Assembly (NCBI GenBank): GCA_963281255.1
Contig: OY725491.1
Span: forward strand, 1,054,001-1,118,000
From: Aphrocallistes beatrix
Lineage: Eukaryota; Porifera; Hexactinellida; Sceptrulophora; Aphrocallistidae
Direction: 5' to 3'
Length of the DNA: 64,000 nt
The notes beneath the pieces were generated by a model, which was not told the origin of the DNA, ran no database searches, and was given only the letters and a program-made list of their open reading frames with translations. Positions 15,101-22,423 of the stretch are shown here, one piece after another (positions within the stretch are counted from its first letter, which is position 1; each line of letters opens with the position of its first letter). The translations under genes were made by a program, and so were the position numbers.

Positions 15101-16921
15101 CCATTCTTGGTTACATAATATGCGCTATTATTCAGATAAGCGCACCAAAATTACCAAACCATACCAAATTATTGTTTGGTGAATTAACTTGCTATCCATA
15201 TGTTTGGCCTCTTAAAATTTTTGGGAAACAAATAAACATTTTGATTCTCAATGTAGCCTTTTGGTTTTCAAATTTACTTGTAAATCTCCTCGGAATTTTA
15301 TCTCGTTATCTCGCTGCTAGATATCTCAACCATTCTTTCAAACGAACACTCATCAAGTATATAATATGGTGCCTTCTCCAATGCATTTTCATATTATTCT
15401 GTTCCACATCATACACTTGGATATTCTTCTTCTTGTTTGTTCCTATCATTGGCATAACCAACTGGATTTTGTTGTTGAGAGATACGTCCTTTCTTTCTCG
15501 CGTACTCAGATCCAATCTTAGAGATATCCAACTCTACTCCGACAACAGAGTATTCTACATTCAGCAATTGTCAGCTTTTAAGTTCTATCGCGTATTCCGT
15601 ATTGCATCGCTAGCATCACTTTTTCTCAAATTTCTCATTGAAATAAGCTGGTGTATTGGTGGAATAGTTCGAGCTGTGTTTCATGACAGCTGTTCTCTAA
15701 AATTACAGAACGGTGTAAATATATCATTATCCATCCCAAACATTTTTCCCAGCCAAATGCTACATTTATTAAATCCAGTGGAAGATATACTTTTCACTTC
15801 GTATCTTATCTTCCTCTGCTTACCTCTATGTGGCATAACATTCGTTCCAATCATTCTCAAATGCGTGAAGAGGTGTAGAGAGAAAGAAGACCAATATCGG
15901 TACAATTATGAGAAACTGAAACCTCTTTTAAAGAACTACATCTGACATTAAGATTACATAAAATTGTATTTTTATCTTTGCCAAGTATAATAATAACATA
16001 ATTATAATGAAATAGCTATACAATAACATGTCTTTTTATTTGATAGCCAACCTCTTTTAACACTCGAGTTTTAACGTAGTAGATTATACTTGAACACAAT
16101 TAGATAGTGGCCAGCTTGCTTATAGGATTCACGAGCTCGGAAAAGCTGTGCAACCATTACTGCAATGGATTCGATGTTTTAAGATTTGTAAGGGGAATTT
16201 CTCCATAATTGAAATTGGTGTCATAGCTTTGGCAACTAAACTGTATTCTTTTGTAAATTCCTGCGACCGCCCCTGGTTACAAAACAATTTTTTTACCAAA
16301 ATAATGTCGCCAAAATCTAATTGCCAGAACAATATTACAATCAATTGAAATGGGTTGATATTAATCGATTGATCATTTTATGCATTTGCTTATTGATCTT
16401 CTATTTCGAAGGTCTCACGCACACACATCCAAATCTCACACAAAGATGAGTATATAGCTGGGACTCGTGACCGCAAGGTAACCATCAAAGGGGAGCCTCA
16501 AGCCGTCCATGCTGCCTACATGTTAATCTGTGATAAGGTGAGTAGAAACTTAATCACGAAGCAACCAAACACTGCCAGTACTAACGTACAACCAGGATCT
16601 CATTATTCGAACTTTAAAGTTGAATCAGTCTAGTTTAGATTGTCTCGCATAGAAATAGATTGTAATACTTTTAGATTAGATCAGAGGTTTTCTATGTTAA
16701 GTTTAGATTGTTTTATTTGAAAGCAAATTGTCCCAACTTTTTAATATTATTTTAATATTTCTTTGGGCAAAACAAATTTTGTAAATTTTATTTTCGATAT
16801 ACACGTTAAATTATCTTAAGATTTCTGTTAATATTGCATTCTTATTTATAATATGATTATTTGGTACATTATTGCATTCTGTCATCAGGTACGTGATTTT
16901 GGCGACAGAACCCGGAAATAG
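124..16921 (+). CDS. Nova-like RNA-binding protein, three KH domains (5' partial)
   Basis: Exons read from splice sites and frame: 124-416, 1377-1692, 2051-2150, 2679-2868, 16412-16537, 16889-16921 (stop TAG); all junction phases agree and give 351 visible residues. KH1 (exon 1) has the loop AAGAIIGKAGKNI, KH2 (exon 2) AGLIIGKGGETI, and KH3 is split between VGGLVGRNGATISELQT (exon 4) and THIQISHKDEYIAGTRDRKV (exon 5). The KH3 half IQIS-K-E-AGTR-R-VTI-G is the pattern of Nova and PCBP/hnRNP K proteins, and the KH1-KH2, Gly-rich linker, KH3 order fits Nova. Nova proteins bind YCAY clusters in pre-mRNA and regulate splicing in the nucleus. A Gly/Ser/Tyr-rich linker lies between KH2 and KH3. The start codon lies upstream of the window. 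Intron 4 (2869-16411) carries the 7TM gene cluster. Family assignment is strong; Nova rather than PCBP is likely but not certain. Confidence 0.85.
443..660. mobile_element. MITE with GTTGACTAATTCAT ends, Nova intron 1
   Basis: Terminal inverted repeats run TTAGTTGACTAATTCAT... and ...ATGAATTAGTCAACTTAG. A second copy in inverted orientation lies in the HACD intron (19500-19708), sharing the internal segment that contains AAAGGTTGCT. No coding capacity. Confidence 0.7.
1009..1178. mobile_element. pogo/Tigger-type MITE (CAGTAGAACC ends), Nova intron 1
   Basis: The left end CAGTAGAACCTGCATAATCC and right end GGATTATGGAGGTTCTACTG are inverted and flanked by TA at 1007-1008 and 1179-1180. The internal motif GTCGGATTA recurs, as in the second copy at 36624-36903. 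Confidence 0.8.
2355..2450. repeat. dispersed repeat fragment (GAAATTCTATTGGACC family)
   Basis: Shares GAAATTCTATTGG-CCAAATT and TATATGGTAGAGATTTGAACC with segments at 27565-27805, 52325-52450 and 57955-58130. It lies in Nova intron 3. The class of element is not recognised. Confidence 0.5.
3223..3230 (+). promoter_or_regulatory. TATA box of 7TM copy 1
   Basis: TATAAATA stands 31 bases before the ATG at 3261. About 120 bases of upstream sequence (from 3140) are conserved with the copy 2 promoter, including TATAAATA at 9383, while more distant sequence differs. Confidence 0.5.
3261..4382 (+). CDS. orphan seven-transmembrane protein, copy 1
   Basis: A single-exon gene of 373 aa that I do not recognise by family. 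Seven hydrophobic segments are visible at about residues 8-38, 82-104, 133-160, 177-196, 197-216, 258-285 and 322-348. The Lys/Arg-rich loops after TM1, TM3, TM5 and TM7 place them inside, so the N-terminus would be outside. A possible N-glycosylation site lies between TM2 and TM3 (NHT), another between TM6 and TM7 (NIS). TM4 and TM5 are nearly contiguous. The tail is basic and Tyr-rich. The topology fits a GPCR-like receptor, but no class-defining motif (DRY, NPxxY) is present. It lies within intron 4 of the Nova-like gene, same strand, with its own TATA box. The intact frame and amino-acid conservation between copies support function. Confidence 0.75.
   Translation: MGNIELKITYAAAFCLGILFFIFIILMIGWIVRFSLQCWRLCIEYRTCKRTPVLHPLYSDVQYLSKQRKLYNLKTHITKYSLMILCSSVELAAILSYIICGIIQINPSELPNHTKLLFGELTCYPYIWLLRHVGKQINILILNAAFWLSSLLLNLLGILSRYLAARYLNHSFKRTLIKYIIWCLLQCIFILFCSTSYTWIFLFLSVPIFCITNWILLLRDTSFLSRVLRSNLRDIQLYSDNRVFYIQQLSAFKFYRIFRIVSLASLFLKFFIEIGWCVSEIVRVVFQDSCSLQFQNGVNISLSIPNNFHHLASDLIHPVEDIFIISYIIFLCLPLYGITFVPIILKCVKRCREKEDQYRYNYEKLKPLLKNYI
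4595..4760. mobile_element. hAT-type MITE with 8-bp duplication CTCTAGCA
   Basis: Ends CAGCGGTTTTGAACC and GGTTGGGACCACTG form imperfect inverted repeats, flanked by a perfect 8-base direct repeat CTCTAGCA at 4587-4594 and 4761-4768, the hallmark of hAT transposition. Related copies lie at 8226-8381, 10756-11135, 38788-38930 and 46473-46744. Confidence 0.85.
4841..5107. repeat. repeat with GCACAGGGCCCCCACA termini
   Basis: GCACAGGGCCCCCACATT occurs near both edges, at 4873 and 5085, around an AT-rich core. It is probably a non-autonomous DNA element; its class is not clear. The stretch 5108-5930 beyond it holds no gene. Confidence 0.4.
5935..5968 (+). repeat. duplicated fragment of Nova exon 4 with its splice donor
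   Basis: TACCATCTCAGAGTTGCAGA followed by CGGTAATGTTA repeats the last 21 coding bases of exon 4 and its donor (2848-2879). It lies 3.1 kb inside the intron and marks a boundary of the tandem duplications that built the intron. Confidence 0.75.
5966..6540. mobile_element. MITE with AATCCCGGGATCCCGG ends
   Basis: Left end GGTTTTTAATCCCGGGATCC and right end CCGGGATTAAAAATCC are inverted, with several extra AATCCCGGG motifs near each end. The terminal pattern resembles hAT-type non-autonomous elements. No open frame of note inside. Confidence 0.7.
6554..6925. mobile_element. MITE, about 40-bp inverted ends, TA duplication
   Basis: Left end CAGGTGACCAATAAGTTCTG and right end AACTTATTAGTCACCCTG continue through TCCCAAGCTTGATTA and TAATCAAGCTTGGGA. 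TA flanks both ends (6552-6553, 6926-6927), as in Tc1/mariner elements. A 58-bp relative is at 28396-28453. Confidence 0.8.
7063..8220. repeat. segmental duplication block A, copy 1
   Basis: Nearly the whole block recurs at 11632-12785, including TATGTCGAGTATTGGTCAGC, a GC-rich dimer with GCAGCCGCGCAGCGCAAGC (near 7320 and 7455), and AACTAATCCTGAATGTAAGC. It holds no gene. The GC-rich motif also occurs, reversed, near 63190-63240. Confidence 0.8.
8226..8381. mobile_element. hAT-type MITE, duplicate of the 4595 element
   Basis: Ends CAGCGGTTTTAAACC and GGTTGGGACCACTG. The right flank keeps CTCTAGCA, the left flank only TAGCA, so the left edge coincides with a duplication breakpoint, not a fresh insertion. 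Confidence 0.75.
8499..9035. repeat. segmental duplication block B, copy 1
   Basis: Matches 14281-14820 almost base for base. It contains an element with TCTCATTGTCCACCATTGGG and several GTGGACAATTAGAGAA motifs (8764-8940), also seen as a perfect hairpin at 40957-41025. No gene. Confidence 0.8.
9383..9390 (+). promoter_or_regulatory. TATA box of 7TM copy 2
   Basis: TATAAATA, 31 bases before the ATG at 9421, within a stretch conserved with the copy 1 promoter. Confidence 0.5.
9421..10545 (+). CDS. orphan seven-transmembrane protein, copy 2
   Basis: A 374-aa, single-exon paralogue of the gene at 3261. Most of the protein is identical. Differences cluster in TM1, the TM6 region and the outer loops (for instance residues near NFNSPAGHLMHP), while the inner loops from TM1 to TM2 and TM5 to TM6 and the C-terminal tail are almost unchanged. 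The same seven hydrophobic segments are present, with possible N-glycosylation sites in the loops TM2-TM3 (NHT) and TM6-TM7 (NDS, NIS). The ATG and TATA box align with copy 1. Conserved inner and variable outer faces are what one expects of a receptor family, but this is inference. It is nested in the Nova-like intron. Confidence 0.75.
   Translation: MSNIELKILNIFAWILGIPLFLIFITLIIGWIVHFSLQCWRLCKEYRTCKRTPVLHPLYSDVQYLSKQRKLYNLKTHITKYSLMILCSSVELAAILGYIICGIIRINPSELPNHTNLLFGELTCYPYVWPLRHFGKQINIFIANAAFWLSNLLVNLLGILSRYLAARYLNHSFKRTLIKYVIWCLLQCIFILFCSTSYTWIFLFLSVPIFCITNLILLLRDTSFLSRVLRSNLRDIQLYSDNRVFYIQQLSAFKFYRLFRIVSLASLFLRFLMEISWCVAIIVRSVFNDSCSLQFQNGVNISLSIPNNFNSPAGHLMHPVEDVFIISYIIFLCLPLCGITFVPIILKCVKRCREKEDQYRYNYEKLKPLLKNYI
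10756..11135. mobile_element. hAT-type MITE carrying a nested second element
   Basis: The same insertion as 4595-4760, with CTCTAGCA on both sides (10748-10755, 11136-11143), but interrupted at about 10918-11122 by a different element with GGGTTTCTCTAGG and TCCTAGATAAACCC ends. That second family recurs at 37774-37975. Confidence 0.8.
11632..12785. repeat. segmental duplication block A, copy 2
   Basis: Second copy of 7063-8220, with small indels (for example it lacks CTTCGATATACTCAAAG present near 7808). No gene. Confidence 0.8.
12950..13395. repeat. 140-bp satellite, about three units
   Basis: Landmark CCGTTGGAAGCTAGT/CCGTTGAAAGCAAGT recurs at about 13067, 13208 and 13348, a period near 140. 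Each unit holds ATTTGTTTACTTTAT and an inverted TTGTAAACAAAAGT. The same satellite appears at 63270-64000. Confidence 0.85.
13400..13528. mobile_element. foldback element with GTTTAACCC/GGGTTAAAC ends
   Basis: Inverted termini enclose TATAAATAG and a pyrimidine tract of repeated TTTCAC/TTTCAA units. A second copy is at 18075-18204. The right terminus runs straight into the palindrome array. Confidence 0.6.
13524..14283. repeat. array of the 10-bp palindrome AAACATGTTT
   Basis: About 760 bases consist almost only of end-to-end AAACATGTTT units, with variants AAACGTGTTT and AAACATGCTT, interrupted at intervals by TTAATTTTATG spacers. AAACATGTTT is its own reverse complement. The array ends abruptly inside duplication block B. 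Confidence 0.95.
14281..14820. repeat. segmental duplication block B, copy 2
   Basis: Second copy of 8499-9035. It joins 7TM copy 3 directly: the roughly 385 bases that carry the promoter in copy 2 (9036-9420) are missing here. Confidence 0.8.
14821..15945 (+). pseudogene. orphan seven-transmembrane protein, copy 3, start and promoter lost
   Basis: The frame aligns with copies 1 and 2 from their second codon to the stop, but the initiating ATG is TTG at 14821, and the TATA box and conserved upstream stretch have been deleted by a join to duplication block B. The next in-frame ATG falls inside TM2. The frame is open further upstream (GTG at 14794) but offers no ATG. All seven membrane segments and the C-terminal tail are intact, so the lesion looks recent, or translation uses a spliced leader exon or a non-ATG start. 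Divergence from copies 1 and 2 again lies mostly in the membrane segments and outer loops. Confidence 0.65.
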
Positions 16922-18074
16922 TTCACATTCCAAGCATTCCACACATTCCAAAGTGTAGTTAGCGCAACCTGAAGCATGAAGGATTCCAATTGACATATAT
17001 CATAAGCTAGCAACTTGGATGATCCAATAATTTCATATATTTCTAACAATTCCCTAGCTACAATTTTACATAGTACGAATTTCCATTTGGTTTGTGCTTG
17101 GACATTAGTTTTGCATTGAGTATCTAATTCCAATTACATTGTATTCATTGCGTGTTCCATACTTCTCTATTTTAGTAATGACCATAGATTTCTCCCTGTA
17201 TTGAATATGGTGGGTGTTTTGTTTAATAAATTCCTTCGATGCATTGGGGTAAAATCTATTTATAGTAACAAACATAAAATATTATGGCTTCCCCGCCCAA
17301 AACGGCTTCGATTGGAAGTGACTTAGCATTCGACATAGGCATTGGCTGGTGTTAAATTCTAAATGATCCGGCCCCAAACTCACTTAATCCTCGTTAATTG
17401 GTTACTTCTTATCGTTAGTTTCACCATATTTGTAAGGCTTTATTCCAAATTATCATTTTAGACTTTTATTAGAAAAAAAGCCCCTCGCAGACGGAATGTA
17501 TGTGAGTGTGTCTCTAACTTATTGTGAGGATACACCTGTGAAATGTTATTGAGTCACTACCCTGATTTGAGATTTGCTGACTCATCATGAAGTCATCACT
17601 ATGATGATAGCAAAATATTGTAGAGACATCCGTGGTGCACCTAATCTGGAATTGATATGTCGAATAGTTTCTGAGTTATAATCAAAAGAATAAGAACCTA
17701 AAATGCTGCGTAATCATGATGATTTAGCATATTTTGAAAATCGAAGGGTTAGGTGCAAATCTCCATATAATATTTCATTATCACAAAAAAATTCAAGTGA
17801 TTATCTTTTAAAATGTGGTTAGGAGAGTGGATACGGCCGGCAGGACACCAACATTATTTTAGAAATGTGCACCTATACTTTTTTTAATACGTACAGGATC
17901 CTATATAATATTATAGGAAGCACACTAATAGGTAATAACTGAAATGACAATTGGGAAAATTTCTAATTTCCTCGAGGTATTTTATATAAATGCAGCATGC
18001 TTTTTAACGGCGATCTTGGTGTAAAAATTACCCCACGATTCACATTTTTTCTGTGGTTAACACGGTTAAGCTGA
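16922..18074. other. Nova 3' flank, no gene seen
   Basis: Contains a possible poly(A) signal AATAAA near 17224 for the Nova-like gene and a repeat at 17214-17340 (CTATTTATAG ... GGCTTCCCCGCCCAAAA) shared with 18480-18580, 37985-38115, 46563-46665 and 52194-52292. The short open frames are not convincing. Confidence 0.5.
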
Positions 18075-18204
18075 GTTTAACCCTCGCCTGGCTAGGTCTC
18101 AAAAGTATAAATAGAGAAAACCCCACTTTCACTTTCACTTTCAGTTCACTTTCAATGTACTTTCATTTTCACTTTCAACATTCCTAGCCAACCGCGGGTT
18201 AACC
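18075..18204. mobile_element. foldback element with GTTTAACCC/GGGTTAACC ends
   Basis: Inverted ends, with inner arms GCCTGGCTAGG and CCTAGCCAACCGC, enclose TATAAATAG and (TTTCAC)n-like pyrimidine repeats. It is a relative of 13400-13528. Confidence 0.6.
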
Positions 18205-18765
18205 AAGGTCTCAACCTTAAAAAAACCTTGTAAAAACATACAAAATCGCTTCACAACTTTATCACTGCTCCATATGATTCCAAATAAAATCATTCTCTGA
18301 GCAATAACTGAGAAAACTTAGTTTCATAATTAGCAGAGATCAGAAGATTTATTGATCCTTTCAGGGTTGCATCTTTCATCTTTTGAGTTACTTTGTAGTT
18401 ACCTTTGATCCATTTTAAATGAATTTGCTTCAAAATAATTATTGGGCGAAATTAAACTCTTTTAATAATATATATACCCTCCGATGCACTAGGAATTTTT
18501 CTATTTATAGTAAATACCCCAAACGTATATGGCTTCCCCGTTAAAGATAGCTTAAACCGGAAATGACGCAACACATTCCTGTGGCAACAAAGAGTAAATA
18601 AGTCATTTCATTGGGCGAAATTTTTCTATGCTTTGCTACTATAATAATTCAATGGTTAGATAGTTAGATACTAAGGTAATGTAATACAAGTTTGAAAGCG
18701 AAATCTAGAAAATTCGGAGCTACTACTCATTAATTCAAAAACGAAACTATCCCTAAACGCCTCTG

Positions 18766-20034
18766 TTATTCCTCTTTCAGCTTCTCCTCTCTCAAATACT
18801 TTCCTCTCTGCTTCAGCATGTGAGAGTAGAGGGCAGGAAACCCAGGGAGATATGCAACTAGGGCCATAAGCATAAATGTGTAGCAATCGAACGACCAATT
18901 TAGCTGATTAGGCATTTGGAGAGTGTTCAGTTTTTGCTCTTTAATGACAGGCAGTGCATAGTAGGTTGAGATAATTTCGCCAGCAACACCGAGGGGGTAC
19001 AGGACTATAAATAGGGTGTATCGCAGCCAGAGGAGAGTATAGGGGGGCTTTTCCGCCATGGACCAGGCGTAGTAGAGGTAGCGCACTATCTCTGTTATGG
19101 ACCAAGCGAGTATGACCATTATGGTTCCAATGCTGGTGGGAGGCACTGGGTTGAAGACTAGCCACACTATGACCACACGAGACAGCACCTGCAGGAATGT
19201 GAGGGAAGGGTTCGACTTCACAAAACCTAAAACATTCGTAATTTAGATATTGAGTAATTGGGAGACAGTGTATACACGATAACATTTTTAAAAGTGGTAA
19301 AAGGACTAAATAAGATATTCTTAAACTGAAGACTGCCGACACACTTTTAATAGGAATATTTTCAAGATTTAAGGAGTAGCGGTTTCTCATGGGATCTCGG
19401 AAAAATCGGCCAAAAAAGTCTTAACGATCGTTACACTTCGGCAGTCTTTTATTTAACACATCTAACTTATTTCTGAAGGGTAAATTATCCTCTTTTGACC
19501 TAAGTTGACTAATTCATGAATTATCAATGAATTACTCAAAATTTAACTAAAATAATGAAAAAAATATTTGATATTTCGATTAGGGACTGAGCAATGTTAG
19601 AGGTATATAACATGAGCAACCTTTTAACCACTTTTGGGCATAGTATCTGCACTAATGTTTGAGATTTTGAATAATTCATAATTCTTCATCATCTTTCAAT
19701 GAATTAGCTTTTGACAATATATCTTACATTTTTCGTTGGACAAATATGAAAAGTAAAAAGTCAATAGTAACTGCATATCTACGAATAACTCACCCAGCAT
19801 GATGTGCAGCACCTCCAGCATAGCCAGGGACTGGAAGAACTTGAGACTGGCTTCCGTCCTCTCGAAAGCCCCGGGAAAGCTCTTCCAGTCCCCCTTGTAG
19901 TAGAACAGGTAGAGAGCCGTGTTGATCAGAATCACCAGCCATCCGACTGTCTGCAGACAATTGTATAGGATTAGGTACAGTTCTGATACCGATGGGTCCT
20001 TAAGCTTTTTCTCTTCTGGTTTAGTCTGTGACAT
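18766..20034 (-). CDS. HACD: 3-hydroxyacyl-CoA dehydratase (HACD/Phs1 family)
   Basis: Two exons, 20034-19794 and 19226-18766, joined in phase through a GT-AG intron to give 233 aa, the usual length for Phs1/HACD. The enzyme removes water from 3-hydroxyacyl-CoA in the third step of very-long-chain fatty acid elongation in the ER membrane. Seen: YLILYNCLQTVGW at the start, several hydrophobic segments, LEVLHIMLG across the splice, SRVVIVWLVF, and the catalytic block YTLFIVLYPLGVAGE with Tyr157 and Glu164, seven residues apart as in Phs1 (Tyr149/Glu156). The C-terminus is Lys-rich (KYLREEKLKEE), compatible with ER residence. The intron carries a MITE at 19500-19708. Divergent from CARMIL, with 2.4 kb between the starts. 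Confidence 0.96.
19500..19708. mobile_element. MITE with GTTGACTAATTCAT ends, HACD intron
   Basis: Inverted copy of the element at 443-660; left end TAAGTTGACTAATTCATG, right end degenerate. Confidence 0.7.
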
Positions 20035-20040
20035 TCCACT

Positions 20041-21910
20041 AACTGCCGAGGTAGAGTATAAATAGGTTAGGAAGTGAGAATATGCGATAAGATGTACTAT
20101 ACGTATCTATTGGTGGGAATTGTTTAAATAACCAACTTGTACTTGAGGGTAGTTAATAGCTGTGCAGCAGAAGTAATTTTACAAATTTCACACTCCTTAC
20201 GCCAAGACAGAACTATAATTCTCAAGTATTTGATGATTGTAAATGTAGGACTTTGTGAAAACTATACACATACTGTGTTTTATAATATTCGATTAATCGG
20301 GTTGTATAACATGACATGGCATAATGGTCTCATAATTTTTCGCATTTCCTGGTGTCATATATTAGCATCATGAGAGATATCTGTCATTTCAGCATTCAAT
20401 GGGAGTTATAATTATATTTGTCGGACTAAGATTATAATAAACGTTTGACAGTAAACACAATCCACAATGAAGATAATCTTGTGTTGATACAATCAAATTT
20501 ACGAATCTGTTTATCTGTTAGAAAGAGCTAATAAGGCAAATGAAATCAAGTTTGAAAGAAACGATTAAACTGTTCGTAGAATGTTATTGTGTACTTATCT
20601 CCTCTATCTGCCAAGAACTATTATGTTTACTATTTAAACCAGTTGATATGGTCTGAGCATAATTATATGAGCTTAATTCAAACAATTCTTAATCAGTAAT
20701 TCAATAAGTATCTCGATGACATTATAAGAATGAGCATTAGCCATCTGACTATACTTGTGACTCACCTCGTGAGACTTCAGTGTGCATCTAAGAGAAGAAA
20801 TCTTAGAAAACTTTACAGGGTTTAGGGAAATATGACAATTCAGATGTATTTATACTGAATTAAATATATTTGAATGTAATTCTCTCTATTGTCAATATTA
20901 CCACTTTTATAAGCAAATTTTTTTGTTCGATATTATTTCTAGTGTTAAAATCAGAAAATTTAAAATCAAAGAACGATAAATGGCTAAGAACATCATGGTA
21001 TTTCATTTCTTTACTGCATCTCGGAGTTGGAGTTCATAGGCATTTACACTTTCACCTTTCTAGACAAGTCTATTTCAACAGATTTAGAAATTGTTTTGAA
21101 AGAGGAAACTAGTACAAGACTCTAATCCCCATCAATCTCTATAATACATTATTTAGTAGAGCTATGAACTGAATGGTTTGTGAGGAACGTAATCCGATTT
21201 ATATTCTGTTTATTAACGAATTCACAGAGATAGTTCGGAAGTATATTCGCACAATTACAATCACAGTAAGGCTACTAATCACAAATATTTAATTCTCACT
21301 TAATTGACTAAAGTTAACGTTACTATTGTATTACTGCATATAAATTGAATTTAAACTCTGAATCTCAAGGTTTCACTTAGCATGCTTTTATGCCTAAATA
21401 GATCTGATTATATTTTGACACAATCGAATCCGTTAAATGTGGACTCTGCAGATATTAGTTCACAAACTAATCAACAATACTAGACTGGCTTAACATCAAA
21501 GGTTTCCAGTATTCAAATAGGTTTATGTCCTCGGACCATAAGTTGGCCTAATGCGATTGTTTGTTAATATTTATATGTGAATTGCTTCGCTATAATAGCA
21601 ATTCTCTGCAAATCTAAGCTAACATTGAATTCTATACACTTTTATTTCAAACGACAGAAATTGATGCATTTCATAAAATAACTACTTTTATTGTATTTTC
21701 TCTCCGACGAATATTCCAGTTCAAATATGTTAAATTCGTAAGAATCAATGCGACATATTATGAACGACAAAGTCTGAAATTGTGTTTATACTCGTAATTA
21801 GCCTTTATATTAAGCAACTTAAAACATAAATCCTATGTAAATGACCATATTATGCCCGGAAGATAATTAATTATTATAATTTTAACTATCAGCGATGTGT
21901 TAAATCAACT
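20041..21910. other. intergenic, no gene seen
   Basis: AT-rich, apparently single-copy sequence between the divergent HACD and CARMIL starts. Only short open frames without recognisable protein features. It presumably holds both promoters, but I see no clear motif. Confidence 0.5.
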
Positions 21911-21911
21911 A

Positions 21912-22068
21912 CAGGTGACTCCGCTTAATCGGGACACTTTGGTTCTGGATATTTTGCCCCGATTAAGCCGAGTTCCAATTACCAATTAACCGATTAAATT
22001 TAGTATTAGCTTCTATGTATGTGGACAATTCCGTTCCTGGATACTTGTCCCGATTAAGCGGAGTTCTG
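21912..22068. mobile_element. MITE, CTCCGCTTAATCGGGAC family
   Basis: Left end CAGGTGACTCCGCTTAATCG, right end CGATTAAGCGGAGTTCTG, flanked by TA. Related to 31697-31883, 36121-36290, 47189-47341, 51330-51483, 57065-57215 and 58572-58744. It lies 356 bases before the CARMIL start. Confidence 0.85.
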
Positions 22069-22423
22069 TATCGTGAAATCGAGCTCGTAACAACCAGCGT
22101 GTATTAAGAAAGAAGGGTGGTGATGCAGTTAATATCTGTCATATCCATACATGCCAATCTCTGCAAGGAAAAGGCTGGACATAAGTAGTATTTAGTGGAA
22201 CATTGTATATTTGTATTAGTCCTACACTGAAAAGCGGGACAATTCCACTTTTGGAACGTTTTCGTGGGCCATTACTTTCAATGTCCGAAAAAGCGGGACA
22301 GTTGGCAAGTATGCATATCCACCTTCTAATCATTTAAAATGCAGTATTGCTATATCGTTCTTAGTTCTATGTTTCAATCTTTACTAATTCGATTCACTTC
22401 ATCCAAGGCTTAGCTAGCGTAGC

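Noticed and set aside
20870-21112. 80-aa plus-strand frame between HACD and CARMIL
   Set aside because: AT-rich composition, no homology or splice partners recognised.
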